Shown here piece by piece: positions 47,849 to 56,029 of a DNA stretch of 64,000 bases. The notes beneath the pieces were generated by a model. That model was not told the origin of the DNA. It ran no database searches and saw only the letters and a program-made list of their open reading frames with translations. The stretch is taken from positions 2,602,001 to 2,666,000 of the forward strand of contig NZ_CP120416.1 in assembly GCF_032773895.1 (NCBI RefSeq). The letters run 5' to 3'. This DNA is from Teredinibacter sp. KSP-S5-2. Lineage in GTDB: Bacteria > Pseudomonadota > Gammaproteobacteria > Pseudomonadales > Cellvibrionaceae. Position numbers and translations under genes: made by a program. Positions within the stretch are counted from its first letter, which is position 1. Each line of letters opens with the position of its first letter.

Positions 47849-47856
47849 CCCGACAC
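47849..47856 (+). promoter_or_regulatory. CCCGACAC element upstream of TonB receptor 2
   Basis: Same octamer as at 42942-42949, followed at once by AAACTGACC. It lies 110 bp before ATG 47967. Confidence 0.35.
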
Positions 47857-47966
47857 AAACTGACCTAATAGTGTATTATTGTGCCAATCAACGCCAAAAT
47901 AGATAGAAATATCCATACATGCGGTAGGAAACCTTCTTGGAATATCGTGAAAACCGAGCAACAAAT

Positions 47967-50828
47967 ATGATTTTTTCGCGAAAACTTGTCACGCTACTAA
48001 CCGGAATAGCAGTTCTAGGAATCTCACCCTTATCCCTGGCCAACGAAGAGACATGTAGTTTCGACATTCCTAGCAAGCTACTTCACCAAGCGTTAAAAGA
48101 TTTTGCGGAACAGTGCGGATACCAGATCCTATATAAAGAAGATGAAATTCCTAAACGAGAGGTCGGCCCATTCATAGGAAATTTACTCGCATCTGAAGTT
48201 TTCTTAAAACTAATAGCCGATACAAATCTGGACTATTCACTAGGGAAAAACCACTCCATAGCAATTTTCCAAAAAAAGAGAAAAAGTGACCCTCCTTTTG
48301 TTAAGGTCGATAGCATTGAACAACCCGCAGGAAAACTGGAAGAAACATATGTAACAGGTTTACGTAACAGCCTCCAAGCAAGTATCGACAAAAAACGCAT
48401 GGGGTTTTCAATACAGGAACATGTTAGTAGCGAAGATATCGGACGCTTTCCAGATCGAAATATCGGCGATTCGTTGCAGAGAATTCCAGGAATCTCAGTC
48501 GACCGACTGTGGGGCGAAGGTCGTGATATCAGTGTTAGAGGAACCTCTAAAGACGTCAACCGAACTCTGCTTGAAGACCAGTATATAGCCTCAACATATT
48601 GGTGGATCAGCGACAACCTTAGTCGTGGATTTAACTATTCCCTAATCCCTTCCCGTCTAATCCAATCCATTGAAGTGAATAAGAGCCCCCTAGCTCAACA
48701 AGAAGAAGGAAGTCTGGGTGGTACCATAAACATGAAGACCTATAAGCCATTTGAAATAGGCAAAAACCAGGTAACAGCCTATCTGGAATATGAACATGTA
48801 GAACTTGCAGATAAAGGGCTTCCCCAATATTCCATTTTGGGGAACTGGCTTAATAAAGAACACGAGTTTGGTATTTTTATCGCACTGTCTTTTGAAGAAA
48901 GAGAAACCAGAAGAGATGGCATGGAGGCTTTCTTTTTCTCAGAGGACTTGTATAGCGTTAACGATCAATATGGCAATTCGTATACAGATGTAAAAATTCC
49001 AACATCTGTTATTGGATCAGCCTTTTACATTCACAAAAGAAAACGATTGTCAGGAAACATCGTGACTCAATGGTACCCCAGAGATGACATTTTAATAGAA
49101 TTTAATACATTGATGTCTTCCATTGAGGCGGACAATAAAAACCAAACACTTCAAACTCATATGTGGGCTTATCTATATCCACCAGAAAAAAAACATGTGA
49201 TATATAATCCAGAATTCATTAAAAATAATGATCAAGTCATTCTGGCTGGAGGGGAACTAGACAACAATCTAGAGATAGATTCATTACAGTACGACAACAT
49301 ATATAATGATGTGATACTTCGTGACGCTTATACCGAAACCAATTTTTATCATTTAAAACTAAAACACTTTAGCTCAGATTGGCTTCTCACATCACAACTA
49401 GGATATTCCCATTCTAAAGGAGGAAACAATCATGAGTATTATTTGTTACAAAGTGGAAGAGCATTATTCAATTTTGATTTACGGGATCAACACCTTTATA
49501 CATCAGTAATTGATATCGACCCCACTGACCCATACAGTATTAACAACTTTTCTGCGCTGAGAAATCAGGTTCACAAAAACCAGGATTCTGCGGCTCACAT
49601 ACAGTTTGACGCCACATACAATAACGACTTATTCCTTTTCAACCAAATTTCATTTGGAATAAAGCATAGAAATCATAGTCTTAGCAAAGAATCTCAGCGA
49701 GGCGTGTATGTTGGACAGGGAGATGTTTTTGAAATGCAAAACATATCCAATTCTACAAGCCCAAGATTACACCCAAGTATTCCTGCCAAATACACTATCG
49801 CCAGATATGCAGAGGTAGATAAAGACCTACTTCTAACTGAGATAAGACGCCAAGAACAAGCTAACCAGTTTGAATATCAGTATAACAAAAATGCTTATTT
49901 TGATTTAACAGAAGACATTACAAATTTTTATATCACAGCCTCTCTTCAACAGAACAGAGTGGAGTCAGAAATGGGAATAAGGGCTGCCTATACCAATCAG
50001 GAATCCAAAGCCTACAACGTGAACGATATAACAACACATAACAGAAGTTATTTAGACCTTTTACCGTCTATCTCATCTAAATTTAACATTAACAATGAAT
50101 GGTTATTTCGAACATCTTTATCAAAAGCAATTGCACGACCAGCATATCATCTACTCTCTCCACACAAGGAAGTAAACATAGAGGCCAGCACCATACACGA
50201 GAGCAATCCGAATCTAGACCCGTATCGAGCTAACCAGGCAGAACTTGCCATTGAATGGTACGGAGAAAACGCATCAAGTTTTAACTTAAACTTATTTTAT
50301 AAGGATATCTCGACATTTATTTATACTCAAAGATCAACAAGGCTTGTCGACAATGAGTACATAACCTATTCTCAAGCTCTCAATGGTCCAGGACTTAACT
50401 TAAAAGGGGTTGAACTTAGCTTATCAAAGCGATTTTTCTATAACTACGGCTATACCGCAAACTATACCTATACCAACGCCGAAACAATCTCACTACCTTC
50501 AGGCCAAACATTTGAACTACCGGGGAACTCAAGGGAACAGGCAAACCTTTCTTTTTTCTACGAAAACAAAAAAATCTCCACTAGAATTTCATGCAACTAT
50601 AGATCTAAGTCATATCTGGAACCGGAATCAGACCACCAAGATCAAACAAATCCCTACACTCAAATCGATTTTCGAATCAATTACAACCAGTCTGAAAAAA
50701 TCAGCTTATACATTGACGCAACAAACCTTACAAATGAAAAAGTTGTAACATTTACAAATTCGGGGCTTACCAGAAGCATATACGAACACGGACGAAGGTT
50801 TTTGATTGGAACAAAAATTAGCTTTTAA
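47967..50828 (+). CDS. TonB-dependent receptor with N-terminal STN signalling domain (module 2)
   Basis: 953 residues from ATG 47967, which starts the signal peptide MIFSRKLVTLLTGIAVLG; an in-frame TTG at 47937 only extends it. STN domain ~22-95 (CSFDIPSKLLHQALKDFAEQ). The plug shows LEETYVTGLRNSL, FPDRNIGDSLQRIPGISVDRLWGEGRDISVRGT and SKDVNRTLLED, the same TIGR01782-type signature as receptor 1. The barrel ends RRFLIGTKISF. It is clearly paralogous to receptor 1 but well diverged, so the ligand probably differs. The chitinase gene ends convergently 131 bp on. Confidence 0.93.
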   Translation: MIFSRKLVTLLTGIAVLGISPLSLANEETCSFDIPSKLLHQALKDFAEQCGYQILYKEDEIPKREVGPFIGNLLASEVFLKLIADTNLDYSLGKNHSIAIFQKKRKSDPPFVKVDSIEQPAGKLEETYVTGLRNSLQASIDKKRMGFSIQEHVSSEDIGRFPDRNIGDSLQRIPGISVDRLWGEGRDISVRGTSKDVNRTLLEDQYIASTYWWISDNLSRGFNYSLIPSRLIQSIEVNKSPLAQQEEGSLGGTINMKTYKPFEIGKNQVTAYLEYEHVELADKGLPQYSILGNWLNKEHEFGIFIALSFEERETRRDGMEAFFFSEDLYSVNDQYGNSYTDVKIPTSVIGSAFYIHKRKRLSGNIVTQWYPRDDILIEFNTLMSSIEADNKNQTLQTHMWAYLYPPEKKHVIYNPEFIKNNDQVILAGGELDNNLEIDSLQYDNIYNDVILRDAYTETNFYHLKLKHFSSDWLLTSQLGYSHSKGGNNHEYYLLQSGRALFNFDLRDQHLYTSVIDIDPTDPYSINNFSALRNQVHKNQDSAAHIQFDATYNNDLFLFNQISFGIKHRNHSLSKESQRGVYVGQGDVFEMQNISNSTSPRLHPSIPAKYTIARYAEVDKDLLLTEIRRQEQANQFEYQYNKNAYFDLTEDITNFYITASLQQNRVESEMGIRAAYTNQESKAYNVNDITTHNRSYLDLLPSISSKFNINNEWLFRTSLSKAIARPAYHLLSPHKEVNIEASTIHESNPNLDPYRANQAELAIEWYGENASSFNLNLFYKDISTFIYTQRSTRLVDNEYITYSQALNGPGLNLKGVELSLSKRFFYNYGYTANYTYTNAETISLPSGQTFELPGNSREQANLSFFYENKKISTRISCNYRSKSYLEPESDHQDQTNPYTQIDFRINYNQSEKISLYIDATNLTNEKVVTFTNSGLTRSIYEHGRRFLIGTKISF

Positions 50829-50909
50829 TTTCCCATGTTTTCTACTCCACCATATTTTTATACCCGCGAATAAACCATCCTCTCGACATACAACAAAACC
50901 ATCAGACAC

Positions 50910-50940
50910 AAAAAAAGCGGCCTATTGGCCGCCTTCTTTT
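50910..50940. terminator. Bidirectional terminator between receptor 2 and the chitinase gene
   Basis: GCGGCC (50917-50922), TATT loop, GGCCGC (50927-50932). A-run before and CTTCTTTT after, so it can stop both converging transcripts. Confidence 0.85.
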
Positions 50941-50942
50941 AA

Positions 50943-50962
50943 TAATTAACCTAGGTTAATTA
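50943..50962. repeat. 20-bp perfect palindrome overlapping the chitinase stop codon
   Basis: TAATTAACCTAGGTTAATTA is a perfect palindrome; its last three bases are the TAA stop of the minus-strand chitinase gene. It lies immediately beside the bidirectional terminator. Confidence 0.85.
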
Positions 50963-53710
50963 TAAGTTACACACGAAAGTCCAAGAACCGTCACTGCCTG
51001 GAACTGACTGAGTCCACCAGTTAGCGCGGTATACAGAACCACTATTAGACATCAAGTCACCACCTGTTGCATAACTTGGGTTACCTGCCCAGTCAGTTTG
51101 TGGCCAGTTTGGATATGCTGGAACAGTTGCAGTGTTAACGCCTGCTGCTGCGCAGTCACCAGTACCACCAGAAGACGAGCTGGTAGAGCTTGATGAAGAG
51201 GAGCTAGAAGAAGACGAACTGGAAGAACCAGTTGCAGGTACAGAACCACGGGTGTAATCAAAACCTAGACCGTAAGTTCTACCACCAAATGTCACAGTCC
51301 AGTTAGAGTACATAGACGTTGGCAACTGTTGAGTAAAGGTAAAGGTAATGCTTTGACCAGTAGCTAGTGACTGATACGTTGGCAAAGTAAAGCTCGCCAA
51401 GTGGTAATCACTATCCAATCCAGGCGCACCAGTATTATTACCAGTATGACCATCAGTGACAGTGGTTACTCTTAAGCTGCTTTGATCACCGATGGTACCG
51501 GTATCAGATGTTGCATAGTTGAACTCAAACACTGCTCCACCAGGAATAGTGATTGGCGAATTGTTAGTGAAAGTCAGCTTACCAGTAATTGGGAAGTTGC
51601 TATCACCCACTGGATATCCACCAAGCTCGAATGAAACATCCAGGTGCTCTGAAGGCATAGGACGCTCTGCACGAACCGCTTTATAAGCCGGCGCGTTAGC
51701 AAATTTGCTATGCAACACAGTTGTGAGAGTTTCACCCACAGTACACTCTTTGGTTACATCAGTAGGACATGCGTAGTCACCAGAAAGCTCCCAGAACATG
51801 ATACCGCCGATACCTTTATCGACAACATAGTCCGCTTTCACAGCCAAAGATTGCTCATCTTCAGTCGAGATAAAGACTTTCTTCTGATCATTCCATAGCC
51901 ATGGAGCGACCATGGTTGAATCATAGTGACGAACGTATTGACCGACTAATTGATCTTCAGGGTTATTTGTTGGATCAAGTCCATAGGCTTCAGAATAGCT
52001 ACCCATGATGCCACGCTCTAGGTTCTTAGCGTGCCACATTGGGTTTGCACCAGCAGGAACTTCAGCTTGGTTTTCAACATCATGCCATAGGTTATCGATA
52101 CCGATTGCACCCTTACCACATTCAGTTAGACCGGTAGCACAACCAGTCGTTGTAGGCGCAGTACCCCATAGACCATTGGTACCACCAACCACTTCACGCC
52201 ATCCGCGAGTATAGTAAGGAACACCGATGTTGATACGCCCTGGTGGCAATGAACCACGGAAGTAGTGATATGACCAGTCCGTATTCAAGTAACCAATACC
52301 GTAAGCACTGTAGAAACTCCAACGAATAAGCTCGTTGTCTTTACCATCGTCATACAACGCAGCGTTAGGACCAACGTATTGGTTCCATGCACCGTGTAGG
52401 TCGTAAGACATGATATTTACGTAATCAAGGAATTGAGTAACTTGATACATATCCATACCGCGCAACAGATAACCTGAAGAAGGTGCGGCAACAGTCAACA
52501 GATAATGCTTACCGTCTTGTGCACCGGCTTCGTCAAGCTTGTTACGTAGGGTTTTCATCAAAGTAACATAACCAGACATCAATTGAGCGCGACGTGCGTT
52601 AGCAATCGGCCAATCAAGAGGGTTACCCGCATCTTTCATGGAAGTCGCATATTCATAGTCGATATCCGCACCATCAAAACCATATGTGCGCAAGAAATCC
52701 ACTACAGAGTTTGCAAACATCTCCATATTGCCCAAGCTGTCGGTTAGGGTGTAAAAACCACCATCACCAACACGAGTACCATCAGCAAAGTGTCCACCTG
52801 TTTCTGCCCAACCACCGATAGAGATCATGGTCTTAACATTTGGATATTGCTTCTTGAATTTGCTGAACTGGTTAAAGTGACCTTTATAAGCAAATTCTGG
52901 ATCCATTGTTACGTCAGCATATTCTGGCCAATCCATACCGGTAGCAGCGTTATTTGGATCGCTGGGATTACCGATGGACAACTGATTATTCTCAATGTGT
53001 CCAAACGCGAAGTTGATGTGGGTAATCTTGTCCCAAGGAATATCTTTCACCAAGTATGGAGGACGACCATCTTTACCGGTTCTCCAAGATGGGAAGTAAC
53101 CGATGATACGACGGTTGATAGCCATAGTTTCACGGCCTTCAGTGTCGTATACAGTACAGTACGGAGTGTCTACATTTGGTGTTTTATATAGACCGTCTGG
53201 ACGACAAGCTTCGTGAGTGGTGCCACCAGAGCTTGATGAAGAAGACGAACTACTTGAAGAACTTGAAGAAGACGAACTGCTTGAAGAACTTGAAGAAGAC
53301 GAACTGCTTGAAGAGCTTGAAGAAGACGAACTGCTTGAAGAACTTGAAGAAGACGAACTGCTTGAAGAACTTGAAGAAGACGAACTGCTTGAAGAACTTG
53401 AAGAAGATGAACTACTTGAAGAGCTTGAAGAAGATGAACTTGACGTAGTACACGCCCCCAAACTGCTCCAAGCATATTGAGAAGCCCAACCTTCACCAGG
53501 AGCGTATGGTCCACCAACGGAACACCATCCACCGACTGTACATTGAAATGCTTCATTAACGTTTTGCACAATATCGCCTGTCGCGTATGCAGATCCATCA
53601 GCGTATGCAGGAACGCCCGAACAATCGTAAGCGTTTGCCTGAATAGCAAATAATGAACCGGCCAGCGCAGACAAAGCTACAGAGTACTTTGCTGTCTTAG
53701 AAATAGCCAT
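50960..53710 (-). CDS. Secreted multidomain GH18 chitinase with CBM5/12 modules and poly-Ser linkers
   Basis: 916 residues. Order: signal peptide (1-27); CBM5/12 (~29-87, YDCSGVPAYADG...YATGDIVQN); a run of 72 serines (90-161); GH18 catalytic domain (~198-690) with SIGGW (297-301) and the catalytic DGADIDYE (346-353, proton donor Glu353); a beta-sandwich domain (~700-830, FELGGYPVGDSNFPITGKLTF); a second, shorter Ser-rich linker; a C-terminal CBM5/12-like module (~855-916). It hydrolyses chitin outside the cell. Poly-Ser linkers are typical of Cellvibrionaceae glycanases. It is flanked by the STN receptors and a NodB deacetylase, suggesting a chitin-use region. Confidence 0.95.
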   Translation of the reverse strand: MAISKTAKYSVALSALAGSLFAIQANAYDCSGVPAYADGSAYATGDIVQNVNEAFQCTVGGWCSVGGPYAPGEGWASQYAWSSLGACTTSSSSSSSSSSSSSSSSSSSSSSSSSSSSSSSSSSSSSSSSSSSSSSSSSSSSSSSSSSSSSSSSSSSSSSSSGGTTHEACRPDGLYKTPNVDTPYCTVYDTEGRETMAINRRIIGYFPSWRTGKDGRPPYLVKDIPWDKITHINFAFGHIENNQLSIGNPSDPNNAATGMDWPEYADVTMDPEFAYKGHFNQFSKFKKQYPNVKTMISIGGWAETGGHFADGTRVGDGGFYTLTDSLGNMEMFANSVVDFLRTYGFDGADIDYEYATSMKDAGNPLDWPIANARRAQLMSGYVTLMKTLRNKLDEAGAQDGKHYLLTVAAPSSGYLLRGMDMYQVTQFLDYVNIMSYDLHGAWNQYVGPNAALYDDGKDNELIRWSFYSAYGIGYLNTDWSYHYFRGSLPPGRINIGVPYYTRGWREVVGGTNGLWGTAPTTTGCATGLTECGKGAIGIDNLWHDVENQAEVPAGANPMWHAKNLERGIMGSYSEAYGLDPTNNPEDQLVGQYVRHYDSTMVAPWLWNDQKKVFISTEDEQSLAVKADYVVDKGIGGIMFWELSGDYACPTDVTKECTVGETLTTVLHSKFANAPAYKAVRAERPMPSEHLDVSFELGGYPVGDSNFPITGKLTFTNNSPITIPGGAVFEFNYATSDTGTIGDQSSLRVTTVTDGHTGNNTGAPGLDSDYHLASFTLPTYQSLATGQSITFTFTQQLPTSMYSNWTVTFGGRTYGLGFDYTRGSVPATGSSSSSSSSSSSSSSTSSSSGGTGDCAAAGVNTATVPAYPNWPQTDWAGNPSYATGGDLMSNSGSVYRANWWTQSVPGSDGSWTFVCNL
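53228..53443 (-). repeat. Eight tandem 27-bp units encoding the 72-serine linker
   Basis: 216 bp is exactly eight units of 27 bp, nine Ser codons each, mixing TCN and AGY codons in the same order with only a few single-base changes. Unit loss or gain would change linker length by nine serines without a frameshift. Confidence 0.92.
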
Positions 53711-54298
53711 TGAGATAAATCTCCAACTGATTATTGTAATTATTTAGCCAGCCTACTCCACAATAAACAGAATAAACTGCCTATATGAGCTCTTGAGAAT
53801 AGTACTTCCGCATACGCCAAAACGACGTACTTCTTTCTACCTTAAAAGAAACATCTTTTTCCCAGAGCAAACATGCGAAAACAAGCAACGCTTGTTTCCA
53901 ACATTCTATCTGTGCAAGAGCATAGCTCTTACACTAGGAAACTAATCATGCAGCAAGTAATACGTCTGCGGATATTTCATTGGTCATCGCCGACTTATCA
54001 TTGTTATACCGGCATTTTTTTGAGTTGGTTCAATATATCTCGTTTTCTATATGTTTATACGGCTAAAACTAAACATACAATCTGCCAAACCGCAAAGATA
54101 AATTAATCCCTTGAATAATCAATAGTGGGCCGATTACTTTCAGCCCGATATTCAGAAACATTCCATTACTTAAAATGCAATATTTCCATTAATTCTATTT
54201 CGATTATCTAATGTTATTTCGTATAAAGTCGTACAGAATATTTCACCTAATTGACACCGCCTATCGAAGGATACTTTTTTTTTAATAAAAATCCGGAA
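53711..54298. other. Intergenic region upstream of the chitinase gene
   Basis: 588 bp, AT-rich, with no convincing gene. Two tight dyads lie 169-220 bp upstream of the chitinase start: AAACAAGC-aac-GCTTGTTT (53879-53897) and AAGAGC-ata-GCTCTT (53916-53930). The 77-codon open frame at 53873-54106 crosses them and has no SD. Confidence 0.5.
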
Positions 54299-55063
54299 TT
54301 AGTTCAACAACTCACTCACCGTTACCAACTCAAATCCCTTACTTTTGATGTAGTTAATAATTTCAGGTAATGCTGCCACCATATATTGTCGATTCACCCC
54401 ACTATCGTGCATTAAAATAATGGCTTCATTGTGTAAATGCTCTTCAACAATTTCCCCCAACTTTTTTTCATCCATAACAGATGTGTTCCAGTCTTTAGTA
54501 TCAATCGACCAAAAAATTGTTTTAATACCTTTAGCCTTTAAAAAAACTATTTGCTCTTCACTTATCTCACCGAATGGAGGACGAAACAAAACAGGAATTT
54601 GATTGAACGTTTTATTAAAAATATTCTGCGTTTCTCCAGTACTCCGAGACCAAAAGTCATCCACACTCCAACCGCCCGCATGGTCATGGTTTAAAGAATG
54701 ATTACCTAACTCATGACCCTCTTCCTGTAAATAACGAGCTATATCGGGATACTTCAAGAGTTGACTACCAATTAAAAAGAAGGTCGCCTTAGCATTTTGT
54801 TCTTTTAAAATATCACTAACAATGAGCGAATTAAGCGATGGGCCATCATCGAATGTCAATGCAACCCTTTTCGACGAACCACGACCTTCAATAAACACAT
54901 CCTTAGGGTATTTTTGAGCCATCTGAATCATCGGGGATTGCAGAGTATTGGCATCTGTATCAGTCCGAACAAACACCTCTTTTTTATAGATTTGTTCGTC
55001 TTTCGAACAACCTACAGCGATAAGAACAACAACCAAGTACGAAAACAGCTTAATTTGCAACAT
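54299..55063 (-). CDS. Polysaccharide deacetylase (NodB-fold) lipoprotein
   Basis: 254 residues from ATG 55063; an in-frame GTG at 55114 is possible, and neither has a good SD. Lipobox LIAVGC gives a lipidated Cys near residue 19. The NodB domain (~55-250) has all motifs: TFDDGPS (catalytic Asp and metal Asp), NHSLNHDH (metal His pair), RPPFGE, DTKDW and ILMHD. It removes acetyl groups from GlcNAc polymers (chitin, peptidoglycan or PNAG). Next to a chitinase, a chito-oligosaccharide role is plausible but unproven. Confidence 0.9.
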   Translation of the reverse strand: MLQIKLFSYLVVVLIAVGCSKDEQIYKKEVFVRTDTDANTLQSPMIQMAQKYPKDVFIEGRGSSKRVALTFDDGPSLNSLIVSDILKEQNAKATFFLIGSQLLKYPDIARYLQEEGHELGNHSLNHDHAGGWSVDDFWSRSTGETQNIFNKTFNQIPVLFRPPFGEISEEQIVFLKAKGIKTIFWSIDTKDWNTSVMDEKKLGEIVEEHLHNEAIILMHDSGVNRQYMVAALPEIINYIKSKGFELVTVSELLN

Positions 55064-55337
55064 GAGCACAACCACAGAACGAGAAAAAACACAGCTTAGT
55101 ACAATAATATGCACTAGTTAAACCAACTAGCCATACTATTGTGCTATATAGAGCCTCCAAACTACGCTGGTAATAAGCATGGAGTAAACTACACTAGGGA
55201 GCAGCAACATTGGGTTCACAGCATTGACAGGACAGCATCATAGTAAGAAACATACACCATACCCTGGCACCAGCGTTAACAGATTAACTCACAACTCAAG
55301 CGCCACTATCGTCTAACACAAGAAAAGGATACCGACC

Positions 55338-55910
55338 ATGAGAACCACACTTACACTCATCTGCTTACTCCTCCTATCTCAACTCACTATGGCAGGGAAA
55401 AAGAGCTTGCTGGATAAGGATGGGGTGGAGCTTTTCAAAAGCGACAAGGTCTACACTTTGGTGAATTTACATCCAGACGAAGCACGAGGACTTCTCTACT
55501 CCACAAACTACCAACTTCCGTCCCTTCTTCCCAGATGCACTAAAGTTGAACTGAAGAAAATCAGCAAGAAAGGCTTGGTGTTTTTTGTCCCAGATAGAGG
55601 AAGAGAATACATCTATAAATATGTTCCAAAGCACAGCATCGACTCAGTTCAAATTCACCTGCAGGATTTTTTCGGTAGCAAATGCAACCCGAATGACATA
55701 AAAAAAATGAGCAAAGCCGATCAGGAAGGCATCAAACAAGGTACACCGGTTATGGGGATGAGTAAAAAAGGCGTACTAATGGCAATGGGGCGTCCCCCAA
55801 AGCACGCCAACCCAACTCTGGATTCCAACACTTGGACATATTGGAGGAACAAATTTGGTCAGCGTGTCGTGACTTTTGACTCCAAAGGAAAAGTCAGTCA
55901 CATACAGTAA
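55338..55910 (+). CDS. Small exported protein with BamE/SmpA-like C-terminus
   Basis: 190 residues with a signal peptide (1-19, cleavage near TMA-G). The body is basic and not recognised. The last ~55 residues (MGMSKKGVLMAMGRPPKHANPT...NTWTYWRNKFGQRVVTFDSKGKVSHI) follow the SmpA/OmlA/BamE pattern of a helix-loop-strand unit found in several periplasmic proteins. A strong terminator closes it as a single-gene unit. Role unknown; the AAAAGGA SD supports the start. Confidence 0.75.
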   Translation: MRTTLTLICLLLLSQLTMAGKKSLLDKDGVELFKSDKVYTLVNLHPDEARGLLYSTNYQLPSLLPRCTKVELKKISKKGLVFFVPDRGREYIYKYVPKHSIDSVQIHLQDFFGSKCNPNDIKKMSKADQEGIKQGTPVMGMSKKGVLMAMGRPPKHANPTLDSNTWTYWRNKFGQRVVTFDSKGKVSHIQ

Positions 55911-55923
55911 ATAGAATATGCCG

Positions 55924-55956
55924 AAAAATGCCGCTTATCCAAGCGGCATTTTTTTG
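55924..55956 (+). terminator. Terminator of the BamE-like gene
   Basis: AAATGCCGCTT (55926-55936), ATCC loop, AAGCGGCATTT (55941-55951), then a T-run. Confidence 0.93.
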
Positions 55957-56029
55957 TCGAACGCCTCCTAAAATCCAGTAATCTCAAACTACGTAGAAAG
56001 AAGCGTTTCGTTAGAAGAAAATACTGCTC

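Noticed and set aside
53176-53480. Two plus-strand open frames with EDELLEELE-type or KK/NCLKNL-type repeats
   Set aside because: They are mirror images of the 27-bp poly-serine repeat of the chitinase on the other strand. They have no SD, and their regularity comes from the repeat.
53873-54106. 77-codon plus-strand open frame upstream of the chitinase
   Set aside because: No SD, random-looking composition, and it crosses two dyads in an apparent control region.
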